Made by a program: the position numbers and the translations under genes
The notes under the pieces: model-generated
Seen by the model: only the letters and a program-made list of their open reading frames with translations
The model's database searches: none
Told to the model about the DNA's origin: nothing
In this document: positions 54,252 through 64,000 of the stretch, in pieces
Position numbering within the stretch: the first letter of the stretch is position 1
Layout of the letters: each line of letters starts with the position of its first letter
Assembly: GCA_964423425.1 (NCBI GenBank)
Contig: CAYRES010000002.1
Span: forward strand, 124,001 to 188,000
Length of the DNA: 64,000 nt
Reading direction: 5' to 3'
Origin: CAYRES01 sp964423425
GTDB taxonomy: Bacteria; Actinomycetota; Thermoleophilia; RBG-16-64-13

Positions 54252-54785
54252 ATGTCTAGAATCGGAAAAGCACCAATACCGGTACCCGAAGGCGTGAAGA
54301 TCGATATTGCCCCCGGGTACGTCACCGTCGAGGGCCCCAACGGGCGCCTGGAGCAGCGGGTCAGTGACGAGATGCTGATCGAGATGGCCGAGGGCGTGCT
54401 CAGCGTGTCCCGGCCGAGCGATGCACCCACCCATAGGTCGCTGCACGGCCTCACGCGCACGCTGGTCGCCAACATGGTCACCGGTGTGACCACCGGATTC
54501 CAAAAGCGCCTCGAGATCGTGGGCGTGGGTTACCGTGCCAGCTTGAAGGGTTCCGATCTGGAGGTCCTCGTGGGGTACTCGCACCCTGTGGTTGTGAGTC
54601 CTCCGGAGGGTATCGAGTTCGAGGTCCCCGCCCCCACGCAGATCGTGGTCAAGGGCATCGACAAGCAGCGGGTGGGGCAGATCGCCGCCAACATCCGGGC
54701 TATTCGCAAGCCCGAACCCTACAAGGGCAAGGGTATTCGCTACCAAGGTGAAGTCGTGCGGCGGAAGGTCGGCAAGCGGGCGTAG
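54252..54785 (+). CDS. rplF: Large-subunit ribosomal protein uL6
   Basis: The 177-residue product ([38 protein letters not shown]) lies near the GTPase centre. Normal length and sequence. Confidence 0.97.
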   Translation: MSRIGKAPIPVPEGVKIDIAPGYVTVEGPNGRLEQRVSDEMLIEMAEGVLSVSRPSDAPTHRSLHGLTRTLVANMVTGVTTGFQKRLEIVGVGYRASLKGSDLEVLVGYSHPVVVSPPEGIEFEVPAPTQIVVKGIDKQRVGQIAANIRAIRKPEPYKGKGIRYQGEVVRRKVGKRA

Positions 54786-54819
54786 TCCCCGTCCTTCTTG
54801 AGGTCAGGATTGAGAAAGC

Positions 54820-55179
54820 ATGGATGCACTTGAGAGAAAACAGAGGGCTCGGCGGCGCAGAGCACTGAGGGTGCGCAGCAAGGTTCGTGGTACCGCCGAC
54901 AAGCCCCGACTGAGCGTGTTCCGGTCCAACCGTGGCATTTACGCTCAATTGATCGACGACCGCAGCGGCCGCACCCTGGTGTCGGTTGCCAGCGCACACG
55001 TTGAGAGCGGAGGCGCAGCTTCCAAGAAGGAACAGGCGGAGAAGGTGGGTGCGGTCCTGGCGGAACGTGCAAAGCTCGCCGGTATCGAGAAGGCCGTCTT
55101 CGACCGCGGACCGTACCTGTATCACGGCCGGGTGAAAGCCCTGGCCGACGGTGCGCGCAGCGGCGGCCTGGACTTCTAG
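54820..55179 (+). CDS. rplR: Large-subunit ribosomal protein uL18
   Basis: The 119-residue product ([40 protein letters not shown]) binds 5S rRNA. Confidence 0.97.
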   Translation: MDALERKQRARRRRALRVRSKVRGTADKPRLSVFRSNRGIYAQLIDDRSGRTLVSVASAHVESGGAASKKEQAEKVGAVLAERAKLAGIEKAVFDRGPYLYHGRVKALADGARSGGLDF

Positions 55180-55197
55180 GGGCAGAAAGGAAAGGCT

Positions 55198-55752
55198 TTG
55201 GCACAGATAAGGGCGGATGCCCTCAATCTCCAGGAGAACGTAATCGAAATCAACCGGGTGGCGAAGGTCGTCAAAGGTGGACGGCGCTTCTCCTTCACGG
55301 CTCTGGTTGCGGTGGGCGACGGCGAGAGTGTGGTGGGTGTGGGTTACGGCAAGGCCAAGGAAGTGCCGTTGGCCATCCAGAAAGCCATCGACGACGCGAA
55401 GAAGAACCTGTTCCAGATACCCAAGCACGGGAGTACCATCACGCATACGGTGGTGGGCAGATACGGAGCCGGTAGGGTACTCTTGCGGCCGGCCTCTCCC
55501 GGTACCGGAGTCATCGCCGGTGGGGGCGTGCGGGCGGTCTTGGAACTCGGCGGAGTTCACGACGTGCTCACCAAGTGCATCGGTTCTCGCAATCCCATCA
55601 ACATGGTGCGCGCCGCGGAGGCGGGCCTGCGCTCCTTGCGTCGGCCGGAGGATGTGGCGGTGATACGGGGCAAGACGGTGCGCGAGGTACTCGGTCTCGA
55701 GCCGAAAGGCGAGGCCGCCCCGGTTGTGGACGCGGCCGCCCAGGGAGACTAG
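55198..55752 (+). CDS. rpsE: Small-subunit ribosomal protein uS5
   Basis: The 184-residue product ([58 protein letters not shown]) guards decoding fidelity with uS4. TTG start with GGAAAGG upstream. Confidence 0.96.
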   Translation: MAQIRADALNLQENVIEINRVAKVVKGGRRFSFTALVAVGDGESVVGVGYGKAKEVPLAIQKAIDDAKKNLFQIPKHGSTITHTVVGRYGAGRVLLRPASPGTGVIAGGGVRAVLELGGVHDVLTKCIGSRNPINMVRAAEAGLRSLRRPEDVAVIRGKTVREVLGLEPKGEAAPVVDAAAQGD

Positions 55753-55754
55753 AG

Positions 55755-55940
55755 ATGCTGAAGATTACGCAGACCAAGAGCGCGATCGATCGCAAGAAGG
55801 ATCACAAGGCCACGCTGCAGGCCCTGGGCATCCGCCGTATCGGTCACACGGTCTACCACGAAGACAACCCCGTGATCCGAGGGATGATCAACAAGATCTC
55901 CTATTTGGTCGAGGTCACGGAGGTAGAGGGCAAGGACTAG
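55755..55940 (+). CDS. rpmD: Large-subunit ribosomal protein uL30
   Basis: The 61-residue product ([40 protein letters not shown]) is a standard bacterial uL30. ATG at 55755 lies two bases after the rpsE stop; the longer frame from 55575 is a shadow. Confidence 0.96.
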   Translation: MLKITQTKSAIDRKKDHKATLQALGIRRIGHTVYHEDNPVIRGMINKISYLVEVTEVEGKD

Positions 55941-55958
55941 GAACAGGACGTACACGTC

Positions 55959-56432
55959 ATGGCAAAGATATTCCTCAATGACCTGAAGCCGGCACCGGGC
56001 TCACGCTCCAAGCGCAAGCGTGTGGGCCGGGGTGAGGGTTCGGGTCTCGGCAAGACGGCCGGCCGCGGTGAGAAGGGGGCGAATTCGCGCTCGGGCGGCG
56101 GCTCCCCGGCTCGTTATGAAGGCGGCCAGATGCCGCTTCACATGCGCCTGCCCAAGCTGCGCGGCCCCTACTCCAAGACTTCGATGCCCATCGGGCCTTT
56201 CCGTACCTATATGACTCCTGTGAACCTCTCCCGTCTCGCCGTGTTCGGGGCGGGCGAAGTGGTGTCTCCGGAGAGCTTGGTGGAGAAGGGCATCATCAAG
56301 CGCATTTCCGAGCGGGTGAAGATCCTGGCCTCGGGCGAGCTCGACCGTCCGCTCACCATACGAGCCCACGGTGTGAGTGAATCAGCTCGGGCGAAGATAG
56401 AGGCGGCCGGGGGAACCGTCGAGCTTCTCTGA
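55959..56432 (+). CDS. rplO: Large-subunit ribosomal protein uL15
   Basis: The 157-residue product has the Gly/Arg-rich N-terminal arm (KRVGRGEGSGLGKTAGRGEK) and the globular C-terminal domain. It is a late 50S assembly protein. It precedes secY, as usual. Confidence 0.97.
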   Translation: MAKIFLNDLKPAPGSRSKRKRVGRGEGSGLGKTAGRGEKGANSRSGGGSPARYEGGQMPLHMRLPKLRGPYSKTSMPIGPFRTYMTPVNLSRLAVFGAGEVVSPESLVEKGIIKRISERVKILASGELDRPLTIRAHGVSESARAKIEAAGGTVELL

Positions 56433-56484
56433 AGCACGCCTCCGGTGCGGCGTCCGGTCTACATAAGCGAACGGGGTTAGGTCT

Positions 56485-57738
56485 ATGTTGCAGTCCCTCT
56501 TGAATGCGTGGAGGCTTCCCGATCTCAGGAAGCGGCTCATCTTCACGGCCTTCATCATCGCCATCTACCGGTTCGGGAGCTTCGTCCCCGTTCCGGGCGT
56601 GAATCTCGACGCCATCAGAGAGTTGGTCACGGGCGCCGGGGTCTTCGGCTTCTTTAACCTGTTTGCCGGCGGTGCCTTGGAAAGGGTGGCCGTCTTTGCC
56701 CTGGGCATCATGCCGTATATCACGGCGTCCATCATCATGCAGCTCCTCACCGTGGTGATTCCCAAGTTGGCGGAGCTGGCGAGAGAGGGTGACGCCGGCG
56801 CGAAGAAGATCAACCAGTACACGCGGTACTTCTGTGTGCTCCTGGGCCTGATCCAGTCGGTCGCTTTTGTCTACCTCTTCCGCAGCCAGGGGGCGTTCCC
56901 GCCCGAAACCCCTCTCACGGGTACGAAGTTCTTCCTCATCGTGCTTACCTTGACCACCGGTACTGCAATGGTGATGTGGCTGGGTGAACTCATCACCCAG
57001 CGCGGCATCGGCAACGGCATGTCCCTCATCATCTTTTCGAGCATCGTGGCCAGCCTTCCCGGTGGTCTCTACCGCATGTTCACCACTATGAGCCCGCTGT
57101 TCTGGCTGCTCATGGCCGTCATCGCCTTGGCCGTCATCGCGGCTGTGGTCTACGTGCAGGAGGGCCAGCGGCGCATTCCCATCCAGTACGCCAAACGGGT
57201 CGTGGGGCGCAAGGTGTACGGGGGACAGAGCACGTACCTGCCCCTGCGTATCAACATGGCGGGTGTTATTCCCGTCATCTTCGCCTCTTCCATCCTGCTG
57301 TTCCCGGTGACGCTGGCGCAGATGACCCCGTGGGCATGGGCGCAGACGCTTGCCAACGTATTCGGGCCGCAGAGTTGGTGGTACCTGCTCCCCGAGGCGG
57401 GTCTCATCATCTTCTTCGCGTACTTCTACACTGCGGTGCAGTTCAATCCCATCGACCAGGCGGACAACCTGAAGAAGTACGGCGGCTTCATCCCGGGTAT
57501 CAGGCCGGGGCGCACGACTGCCCAGTATCTGGACCGAGTGCTCACCCGCATCACCCTGCCGGGAGCCGTGTTCCTGGCGGCCATTGCGGCTCTTCCGCAG
57601 ATTCTCATCCGGGTGTTGGACGTGCCGTTCTATTTCGGGGGCACCTCCATCCTCATCGTGGTGGGTGTGGCTCTCGATACCATGAAGCAAATGGAGTCCC
57701 AGCTGCTCATGCGGCACTACGAGGGCTTCCTCAAGTAG
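56485..57738 (+). CDS. secY: Preprotein translocase subunit SecY
   Basis: The 417-residue product has ten predicted membrane helices. IYRFGSFVPVPGVN, GIMPYITASIIMQLLTVVIP and INMAGVIPVIFASSILLFP are family signatures. It forms the protein-conducting channel with SecE. No second secY is in this window. Confidence 0.97.
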   Translation: MLQSLLNAWRLPDLRKRLIFTAFIIAIYRFGSFVPVPGVNLDAIRELVTGAGVFGFFNLFAGGALERVAVFALGIMPYITASIIMQLLTVVIPKLAELAREGDAGAKKINQYTRYFCVLLGLIQSVAFVYLFRSQGAFPPETPLTGTKFFLIVLTLTTGTAMVMWLGELITQRGIGNGMSLIIFSSIVASLPGGLYRMFTTMSPLFWLLMAVIALAVIAAVVYVQEGQRRIPIQYAKRVVGRKVYGGQSTYLPLRINMAGVIPVIFASSILLFPVTLAQMTPWAWAQTLANVFGPQSWWYLLPEAGLIIFFAYFYTAVQFNPIDQADNLKKYGGFIPGIRPGRTTAQYLDRVLTRITLPGAVFLAAIAALPQILIRVLDVPFYFGGTSILIVVGVALDTMKQMESQLLMRHYEGFLK

Positions 57739-57803
57739 GCAGGTCGGCAACGGGAGGGGGACACTGCAAAGGGTTCCCCTCAATTCGCACGCAAAGGAGA
57801 GAC

Positions 57804-58463
57804 ATGGCGCAGTTCGATCTCATCATTCTCGGTCCTCCCGGAGCCGGAAAGGGTACCCAGGCCAGCGGCATAGTCGCCGAGTACGGAGTACCTCACATCT
57901 CGACCGGCGATATGCTTCGTGATGCGGTGAAGAATCAGACCACCATGGGCCTGGAAGCCAAGAAGTACATGGACAAGGGCGAGCTGGTGCCGGACGAGGT
58001 CGTCATCGGCATCGTGAAGGAGCGCCTGCAGCAGCCCGACACTGAGAAGGGCTTCCTGCTCGACGGATTCCCGCGCACCATTCCTCAGGCCGAAGCCCTC
58101 GACGCCATGCTCGCCGACATCAGGCGCAACGTGGGCAAGGTCATTGCCATCCTGGTCGACGACGCGGCTCTCATCAAGCGTCTCACCGGTCGCCGCATCT
58201 GCCGTGGCTGTCAGGCGCCCTATCACGTGATGTTCAGCCAACCCAAGGCGGAAGGTGTCTGTGACAAGTGCGGTGGCGAGCTGTACCAGCGCGACGACGA
58301 CACGGAAGCGACCGTGAAGAACCGCCTGGAGGTCTACCGGGCCCAGACCGAACCGCTCATCGCCTACTACGACGCACAGGGCGTGGTGGCCCGCATTGAC
58401 GGCGATCAGGCCCCCGACCTGGTGCTCTCTGACATCAAAGCCGCCATCGGTCCGGCGGCGTAG
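57804..58463 (+). CDS. adk: Adenylate kinase, long form with zinc-type lid
   Basis: The 219-residue product has the P loop GPPGAGKGTQ, DGFPRT and a lid with C133, C136, C153 and C156, the four-cysteine zinc site of Gram-positive adenylate kinases. It interconverts ATP, ADP and AMP. ATG at 57804 follows AAAGGAGAG. Confidence 0.97.
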   Translation: MAQFDLIILGPPGAGKGTQASGIVAEYGVPHISTGDMLRDAVKNQTTMGLEAKKYMDKGELVPDEVVIGIVKERLQQPDTEKGFLLDGFPRTIPQAEALDAMLADIRRNVGKVIAILVDDAALIKRLTGRRICRGCQAPYHVMFSQPKAEGVCDKCGGELYQRDDDTEATVKNRLEVYRAQTEPLIAYYDAQGVVARIDGDQAPDLVLSDIKAAIGPAA

Positions 58464-58496
58464 CTCAACCGTGCGGTGTCGGTTGCTGAGGGGCGC

Positions 58497-59243
58497 ATGA
58501 TCATACGCAAGACCCCTGCTGAGATCGAACGCATGGCCGCGGCGGGCAGGATTCTTGCAGGCTGTTTGGCGATGCTCGTGCGCGAGGCCAAGGTCGGCGT
58601 GAGCACGAAGGAGCTCGACCGCTTGGCCGAGGGCTACATTCGCGAGAGGGGCGGGGTGCCCGCTTTCAAGGGGTATCGCGGGTTCCCCGCCTCTATCTGC
58701 GCTTCTCCCAACGACATGGTGGTGCACGGCATACCCGGGGCTACCAGGCTCAAGAACGGTGACATCCTCGGCGTCGATGTGGGCGTGACTCACAAGGAAT
58801 TCATCGCCGACGCCGCCCTCACCATCCCCGTGGGCACGATCTCACCCCAGGCGGTCAAGCTTCTGCAAGTGACGCGGGAGGCCCTCGAGAAGGGTATCGA
58901 ACAGTGCCGGGACGGCAACCGGGTGGGTGACATCTCGCACGCCATTCAGACACACGCCGAGGCGTGTGGTTTCTCGGTGGTGCGCAGCTTGGTGGGGCAC
59001 GGGGTGGGCCGCTCCATGCACGAAGACCCCCAGGTGCCGAACTTCGGCCCACCTGGGCGGGGTCCTCGTTTGGTGGAAGGCATGGTGATCGCCATCGAGC
59101 CCATGGTAAACATCGGTGGCCCGGAGGTGGAAGTGGGTCCCGACAGTTGGGCGGTGTACACACGGGATGGCTCTCTGTCGGCCCATTTCGAGCATTCGGT
59201 GGCCATCACCCGCGACGGGCCCCGGGTGTTGACCCGCATGTAG
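58497..59243 (+). CDS. map: Methionine aminopeptidase, type I
   Basis: The 248-residue product has DVGVTHKEFIADAALT (two metal aspartates), VRSLVGHGVGRSMHEDPQVP (metal histidine) and AIEPMVNIG (metal glutamate). It removes N-terminal Met. It lacks the N-terminal zinc or SH3 extension of some actinobacterial paralogues. ATG at 58497 follows GAGGGG; GTG at 58476 is the alternative. Confidence 0.96.
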   Translation: MIIRKTPAEIERMAAAGRILAGCLAMLVREAKVGVSTKELDRLAEGYIRERGGVPAFKGYRGFPASICASPNDMVVHGIPGATRLKNGDILGVDVGVTHKEFIADAALTIPVGTISPQAVKLLQVTREALEKGIEQCRDGNRVGDISHAIQTHAEACGFSVVRSLVGHGVGRSMHEDPQVPNFGPPGRGPRLVEGMVIAIEPMVNIGGPEVEVGPDSWAVYTRDGSLSAHFEHSVAITRDGPRVLTRM

Positions 59244-59335
59244 GCGGGGCGGTGCTCCCCTGATGGGGCGGCGCTCTGTAGTTGTGCTAACATAACGCGT
59301 CGGCCGCAATGACGGAATGAGGTCTAGTAGCGCAC

Positions 59336-59557
59336 GTGTCTCCCAAAGAAGATGCAATAGAACTTGAAGGCGAAGTGGTCGAGGCCCTGCCGAACACCAT
59401 GTTTCGCGTGAGGCTGGACAATGGGCACGAAGTACTGGCCCACATCTCGGGCAAGATGCGGATGAACTACATCCGTATTCTCCCGGGCGACCGCGTGAAG
59501 GTCGAGCTTTCGCCTTACGATCTCACTCGCGGCCGTATCACCTATCGGTTCAAGTAG
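59336..59557 (+). CDS. infA: Translation initiation factor IF-1
   Basis: The 73-residue OB-fold product ([40 protein letters not shown]) is standard IF-1. GTG start. It follows map as in many Actinomycetota and Firmicutes. Confidence 0.96.
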   Translation: MSPKEDAIELEGEVVEALPNTMFRVRLDNGHEVLAHISGKMRMNYIRILPGDRVKVELSPYDLTRGRITYRFK

Positions 59558-59769
59558 GCGGTCCACGTGAGGTGGCGGCCGTGCTTGGCCGGGAGAAGGA
59601 AAACAACCAGCGCCGATAGCCCGGCTGCTGTGTGCATATCGAGGTGCAAGGGCGGTACGCCCCAGGGGTCTCTGTTCATTCCTGGGGTGCGGCTGCGACA
59701 GACCGCCGCTCCTCATGATGGTCGAACACATCGTTGGCCACGTGCAACAATCGAGAGGTTGGAAGGGCA

Positions 59770-59883
59770 ATGAAGGTGAGAGCGTCGGTAAAGCCGATGT
59801 GTGAGAAATGCAAAATAGTCCGCCGCAGAGGCAGGGTGCTGGTCATATGCCAGAACCCGCGCCACAAGCAGCGGCAAGGATAG
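59770..59883 (+). CDS. rpmJ: Large-subunit ribosomal protein bL36
   Basis: The 37-residue product [19 protein letters not shown]... is the zinc (C+) form with C11, C14, a later Cys and a His as ligands. GGAAGGG precedes the ATG. The 212-base gap after infA has no other gene. Confidence 0.96.
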   Translation: MKVRASVKPMCEKCKIVRRRGRVLVICQNPRHKQRQG

Positions 59884-59896
59884 GCGGGGGTTGTCG

Positions 59897-60274
59897 ATGG
59901 CCCGTATCGCCGGGGTTACCCTTCCCCGAGACAAACGCGTCGAGATCGGCTTGACCTACATCTACGGCATAGGCCGCTCGACATCGAACATGATCCTGAA
60001 CTCGGTGGGTGTCGACGCAAACACCTACGTGAAGGATCTGACTGAGGAAGAAGAGATCCGTCTCCGCCAGTTCATCGAGGACAACGTGATGGTCGAGGGC
60101 GATCTCAGGCGTGAGCGCAGCCAGAACATCAAGCGGCTCATCGAGATCGGCTGCTACCGGGGCATCCGCCATCGTAAGGGCATGCCCGTCCGAGGGCAAC
60201 GCACCAAGACCAACGCGCGTGTCCGCAAGGGCCACAAGCCCACGGTGGGCGTGAAGAAGAAGGCGCGGGCGTGA
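59897..60274 (+). CDS. rpsM: Small-subunit ribosomal protein uS13
   Basis: The 125-residue product ([39 protein letters not shown]) lies in the 30S head and contacts the P-site tRNA. ATG at 59897 gives the standard N-terminus; TTG at 59891 is not needed. Confidence 0.97.
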   Translation: MARIAGVTLPRDKRVEIGLTYIYGIGRSTSNMILNSVGVDANTYVKDLTEEEEIRLRQFIEDNVMVEGDLRRERSQNIKRLIEIGCYRGIRHRKGMPVRGQRTKTNARVRKGHKPTVGVKKKARA

Positions 60275-60335
60275 GAAGGCGTTCACTTACGACGATGAAC
60301 CAGGATTTGGAGTATGAAGGTATGGAGAGAGCGTA

Positions 60336-60734
60336 ATGCCAAAGCCTAAACGCGACACACGCTCACGCCGCCGCCGGGTGCGAAAGAACATAGCCGTGGG
60401 CAATGCGTACATAAAGACTTCCTTCAACAACACCCTTGTCACGCTCACCGACAAGGAAGGTAACGTGATCGCGTGGGCCAGCGCCGGTTCGGTGGGCTTC
60501 AAGGGCTCACGCAAGTCCACGCCTTTCGCGGCGCAGGTCACCGCGGAGCGTGCGGCGCGAGCAGGTATGGAGCACGGGTTGCAGAAGATCGACGTGTTCG
60601 TGCGCGGCCCGGGCAGTGGCCGCGAGACGGCAATCCGTTCGCTGCAGGCTGCCGGCCTGGACGTGACTTCCGTAAAGGACGTGACTCCGATCCCCCACAA
60701 CGGTTGCCGGCCGAAGAAGCGGCGCCGGGTCTAG
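60336..60734 (+). CDS. rpsK: Small-subunit ribosomal protein uS11
   Basis: The 132-residue product ([38 protein letters not shown]) lines the platform and the mRNA exit. Confidence 0.97.
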   Translation: MPKPKRDTRSRRRRVRKNIAVGNAYIKTSFNNTLVTLTDKEGNVIAWASAGSVGFKGSRKSTPFAAQVTAERAARAGMEHGLQKIDVFVRGPGSGRETAIRSLQAAGLDVTSVKDVTPIPHNGCRPKKRRRV

Positions 60735-60760
60735 GGTCGGCGAAGGAGAGATCATAAGCA

Positions 60761-61387
60761 ATGGCAAGAGATAGATCACCGCAATGCAAGCAGTGCCGCC
60801 GAGAGGGCGACAAGCTGCTTCTGAAGGGCGAGCGGTGCCTCACCGACAAGTGCGCGTTGAATCGCCGTGCCTATCCGCCCGGTGAACACGGCCGGGGCCG
60901 GCGCCGCAAGCAGTCCGAGTATCTGCTCCAGCTTCGTGAGAAGCAGAAGGCGCGCCGCTATTACGGCGTCTTGGAGAAGCAATTCCGCCACTACTATCAC
61001 CTGGCCACCGGTCAGTCCGGCATCACCGGCGAGAATCTCCTGCGCCTGCTCGAGCTTCGTCTGGACAACGTGGTGTACCGCCTCGGCTTTGGGGCCTCGC
61101 GGCGCCAAGCCCGCCAGCTCATCCGCCACGGCCACTTTCACGTGAACGGCCGGCGGGTGAACATCCCCTCGTACCGGGTGCGGCCGAACGACGTCATCGC
61201 CGCGATGGTACGGTCCAGTGGAGCCAAGACGGCGGTTGAAGATGCCACCGATCTCACCGCGTCGGTGCCGGCGTGGCTCGAGGCCGATCACGACAATCTG
61301 ACCGGCAAGGTGCTGCGCCTGCCCGAGCGGCAGGACATCGACATCCCGGTACAGGAGCAGCTCATCATCGAGTTGTATTCGAAGTAG
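60761..61387 (+). CDS. rpsD: Small-subunit ribosomal protein uS4, zinc form
   Basis: The 208-residue product has C9, C12, C26 and C31 in its N-terminal arm, the zinc (C+) form, followed by the S4 RNA-binding domain ([35 protein letters not shown]). It is a primary 30S assembly protein. Confidence 0.97.
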   Translation: MARDRSPQCKQCRREGDKLLLKGERCLTDKCALNRRAYPPGEHGRGRRRKQSEYLLQLREKQKARRYYGVLEKQFRHYYHLATGQSGITGENLLRLLELRLDNVVYRLGFGASRRQARQLIRHGHFHVNGRRVNIPSYRVRPNDVIAAMVRSSGAKTAVEDATDLTASVPAWLEADHDNLTGKVLRLPERQDIDIPVQEQLIIELYSK

Positions 61388-61449
61388 TAGAGAGGGCGGG
61401 GATTTGACTGCCGGCCGCAGGGTGCGGCGGGCGCAATGAGGAGGCGTTC

Positions 61450-62406
61450 TTGTTAGACTTCCACACTCCCAAGGTTACGGCCACACAGCTTGATGAGCGG
61501 CACACCGTGTTTGCGGTGGAGCCGTTGGAGCGGGGCTTCGGATACACCTTTGGGAATTCGTTGCGGCGCGTGCTTCTTTCGTCGCTCGAGGGTGCGGCGA
61601 TCTCAGCGGTCAAGATCGAAGGGGTCGCGCATGAGTTCTCCACGGTCCCCGGAGTCAAGGAGGATGTCACCGACATCATCCTCAATCTGAAGAAGGTCGT
61701 GTTCGTCATTCATGGCGAAGACAATGAGATGAACGTCAACGTGCTCAAGGAAGGACCGGGTGAGGCGTACGCAGGTGACATCGACACCCCGGCCAATGTC
61801 GAAGTAGTCAACCCGGAGGCGTACATCGCGGCGCTCGAGGACGGCGCTCGACTGGAGATGATTCTCAAGATACGCCGAGGGATAGGTTTCTTGACCGCGG
61901 ACGACAACAGGCCCGACGAGACGGTCATTGGCTGGATTGCAGTCGATTCCCTGTTCTCGCCGGTGACCAAGGTCGCCTATCGGGTGGAGCCGGCCCGTGT
62001 TGGTCAACGCACCGACTTCGACAAGCTCATTCTCGATGTCCAGACCAATGGGGCAATCGCTCCCAAGGAGAGCGTGGCCCACGCGGCCAAGCTGTTGCGC
62101 GACCAGCTGCAGATCTTCATCGAAGAGAGCGCGGAGCCCGAGCCCGTTGTTGAGGGACTGAAGGAGCAACCCGATTCCGGTGACACGGTCGCCCAGAACA
62201 CAGACTATGACGACATGTCCATCGCGGATCTCGACTTGAGCGTCCGTTCCGACAACTGTCTGAAGCGCGAGGGAATCGAGACGGTGGGAGATCTCATCTC
62301 CCGCACCCAGAGTGAGTTACTCGCGATTCCCAACTTCGGCAAGAAAAGCATCGACGAGGTTCGGGAGCGCTTGGCGCGGCTCGGCCTCACACTCAGAGGA
62401 GAATAA
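61450..62406 (+). CDS. rpoA: DNA-directed RNA polymerase subunit alpha
   Basis: The 318-residue product has the N-terminal assembly domain (PLERGFGYTFGNSLRRVLLS) and, after a linker of about 20 residues, the C-terminal domain (about 258-318). That domain keeps R266, N269, C270 and K272 (VRSDNCLK) and the GKKS turn, so it should bind UP-element DNA and activators normally. This is the reference for the similar domain on beta-prime. TTG start, six bases after AGGAGG. rplQ follows after two bases. Confidence 0.97.
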   Translation: MLDFHTPKVTATQLDERHTVFAVEPLERGFGYTFGNSLRRVLLSSLEGAAISAVKIEGVAHEFSTVPGVKEDVTDIILNLKKVVFVIHGEDNEMNVNVLKEGPGEAYAGDIDTPANVEVVNPEAYIAALEDGARLEMILKIRRGIGFLTADDNRPDETVIGWIAVDSLFSPVTKVAYRVEPARVGQRTDFDKLILDVQTNGAIAPKESVAHAAKLLRDQLQIFIEESAEPEPVVEGLKEQPDSGDTVAQNTDYDDMSIADLDLSVRSDNCLKREGIETVGDLISRTQSELLAIPNFGKKSIDEVRERLARLGLTLRGE

Positions 62407-62408
62407 CC

Positions 62409-62759
62409 GTGAGGCATCAGAAGAAGGGTAGGCGGTTGGGCATGCAACCCGATCACCGGCGGCTGATGCTGGCGAACCTTGCCTGCTCGGTGCTCGAGCA
62501 CGGTCGCATCCGCACCACAGAGGCTCGGGCCAAGGAGGTCAAGCCTTTGGTGGAGAAGGCGATCACGCTGGGCAAGGTGGGTGACCTGCATTCACGCCGC
62601 CAGGCCATCAGCCTCCTACGCAACAAGACCATCTCGTACGCGTTGTTCAACGAAATCGCGCCCAAGTATGAAGACCGCGCTGGAGGGTACACGCGCATCC
62701 TCAAGATAGGGCCGCGCCAAGGCGACGCCGCTCCCATGGTGTACTTGGAACTCGTCTGA
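62409..62759 (+). CDS. rplQ: Large-subunit ribosomal protein bL17
   Basis: The 116-residue product (MRHQKKGRRLGMQPDHRRLM, YTRILKIGPRQGDAAPMVYL) is of normal length. GTG start with AGAGGAG upstream. It ends the alpha operon, and no terminator separates it from the ECF gene. Confidence 0.97.
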   Translation: MRHQKKGRRLGMQPDHRRLMLANLACSVLEHGRIRTTEARAKEVKPLVEKAITLGKVGDLHSRRQAISLLRNKTISYALFNEIAPKYEDRAGGYTRILKIGPRQGDAAPMVYLELV

Positions 62760-62778
62760 GGCATACCCAGGTTCGAAG

Positions 62779-64000
62779 ATGAGCCTGGCTGAGACACAAG
62801 TCAGCATGATGAGGGGCGCCGGGGCCGAAGAGGCCCCGGCGCTCGTCTTCGAGGACGTCTCCTTCTCCTATGAGGCCGCCGGCCCGGTACTCTCGTCTGT
62901 GAATCTGGCCCTCCAATGCGGCGAAGTCACGGCGCTCGTCGGTCGTAACGGCTCCGGCAAGAGCACCCTGGCTCGATTGGCCAACGGCATCCTCCTACCC
63001 TCGGCCGGCCGTGTTCTCGCAGCGGGGTTGTCAACCGCCGATCGAGAGAGTGTGTGGCTCATCCGCTCCAAGGTCGCCCTCGTCATGCAAGACCCCGAGC
63101 AACAGATCGTGGGTGCGACCGTGGAGGAAGAGACCGCTTTCGGTCTCGAGAACCTGGGGGTGGTCCGCGAGGAGATGCGCATGCGGGTCGGGGAGGTGCT
63201 CGCTCGGCTCAATCTCGCCGACGAAGCGACCACCGAGGTACATCAACTCTCCGGGGGGCAGAAGCAGCGACTCGCACTTGCCGGAGTGCTGGTTCTCCGA
63301 CCACAGGTGCTCGTGCTTGACGAACCCACTTCCATGCTCGACCTGCGGGGCAGGATGGAGCTTGCGCGTATGGTGCGGGAGGAGGCGGCGCGGGGAGTGG
63401 CGGTGATGCTCATCACCCAGAGGGCGGAGGAGGCGGCGGCGGCCGATAGGGTGGTGGTACTCGCTGAGGGGAGGATCGCCTACGATGGGGAGCCCCGGGG
63501 GCTCTTTCCCTCTTCGGTGGCCTCCCGCCTGGGTCTCAGTCTTCCCCCGGTGCTCAAGCTGGCGGCGCAGTTGCCCCTCGGGCAGCGGGAAGTGGGTCGG
63601 CACACGATGGAAGAGACTGGCAGTGTAGGCGCAGAAGCACCGACTCCCGAAGCGCTGCCCCGCACGAAGGACGCGCTCCTCACGGCACTCGAGAAGATGA
63701 GGGCGGAACGCCGGGTTGACGGTCCGGTACCGCGTAGAGGGGGCCGCAGGCGGCCGCCTGCGGCGCCTGCGGCCCGTCTCACCGGTGTGTCGCTCTCCTA
63801 CGCAGTGGGTGCCGGTGAGGTCCGCCAGGCTCTGTCTCAACTTGACCTTGAGGTTCCGGCAGGTGCGGTGACTGCACTCCTCGGCGCGACCGCTTCGGGT
63901 AAGAGTTCTCTGCTTCACGTCTTGGGCGGAGTGCGGCAAGCGGGCGAAGGCACGGTCGAGGTGCTTGGGCGTGTGGTGGCGCGGAGTGGCGACTTTCCCC
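62779..64000 (+). CDS. ECF-type ABC transporter ATPase with two fused cassettes (C-terminus off the window)
   Basis: About 407 residues are visible. The first cassette has Walker A GRNGSGKST, Q loop MQDPEQQIVG, signature LSGGQKQR and Walker B VLVLDEP. A linker of about 90 residues, ending in an Arg/Pro/Ala-rich run, leads to a second cassette with Walker A GATASGKSS, where the window ends. In many genomes rplQ is followed by separate ecfA1 and ecfA2 genes. Here they are one polypeptide. The complex powers uptake of vitamins or metals through an EcfT and S component. ATG at 62779 has only a weak ribosome site, so the start is less certain. Confidence 0.88.
   Translation, partial: MSLAETQVSMMRGAGAEEAPALVFEDVSFSYEAAGPVLSSVNLALQCGEVTALVGRNGSGKSTLARLANGILLPSAGRVLAAGLSTADRESVWLIRSKVALVMQDPEQQIVGATVEEETAFGLENLGVVREEMRMRVGEVLARLNLADEATTEVHQLSGGQKQRLALAGVLVLRPQVLVLDEPTSMLDLRGRMELARMVREEAARGVAVMLITQRAEEAAAADRVVVLAEGRIAYDGEPRGLFPSSVASRLGLSLPPVLKLAAQLPLGQREVGRHTMEETGSVGAEAPTPEALPRTKDALLTALEKMRAERRVDGPVPRRGGRRRPPAAPAARLTGVSLSYAVGAGEVRQALSQLDLEVPAGAVTALLGATASGKSSLLHVLGGVRQAGEGTVEVLGRVVARSGDFP

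Overview
This 64 kb window is high-GC bacterial chromosome with no rRNA genes, prophage, insertion sequences or CRISPR arrays. Gene order, the rplQ-ecfA junction, two apparent leaderless genes and the gene content (tungsten-type aldehyde oxidoreductase, tyrosine phenol-lyase, many PAS proteins) suggest a deep-branching, probably anaerobic or facultatively anaerobic Actinomycetota such as the Coriobacteriia, Geothermincolia or Thermoleophilia. That placement is an inference from gene content and has not been tested by phylogeny.

Left third (1-29.6 kb), accessory. The window opens inside a nucleotide-sugar dehydrogenase gene on the minus strand. A signalling and envelope region follows: a lipoprotein, a PAS hybrid histidine kinase, a secreted HEYEH metalloprotease, a NagD-like HAD gene with a one-base frameshift, a flavodoxin, a fragment of a PLP-dependent sulfurase-like gene, a second hybrid kinase next to a HATPase/GNAT fusion, a GAF/zinc protein, a nitrilase-family amidase, two MFS transporters, and a WbpM/FlaA1-type UDP-sugar 4,6-dehydratase with a PAS domain fused to its C-terminus. 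Next comes a catabolic block: a LuxR regulator, two-subunit 2-oxoacid dehydrogenase E1, aldehyde:ferredoxin oxidoreductase, a MoaD/ThiS-like carrier, a 29-residue membrane peptide and tyrosine phenol-lyase. Inferred flow is tyrosine to phenol, ammonia and pyruvate, then a thiamine-dependent decarboxylation and a ferredoxin-reducing aldehyde oxidation.

Right part (29.8-64 kb), information processing. tRNA-Tyr, -Thr and -Met, rpmG, tRNA-Trp, secE, nusG, rplK, rplA, an attenuated rplJ-rplL unit, rpoB, rpoC, rpsL, rpsG, fusA, tuf, the S10 and spc operons through secY, adk, map, infA and rpmJ, then rpsM-rpsK-rpsD-rpoA-rplQ, run almost without interruption on the plus strand. The window ends inside a gene encoding two fused ECF-type ABC ATPases.

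The most notable signal is in RNA polymerase. The rpoC product is about 1616 residues, long for the family. It ends in a domain that aligns without gaps to the alpha C-terminal domain encoded by rpoA in the same window, but its alpha R265, N268 and C269 positions are replaced while the GxKS turn is kept. The PAS-dehydratase fusion and the E1-AOR-MoaD gene set are the next most interesting.
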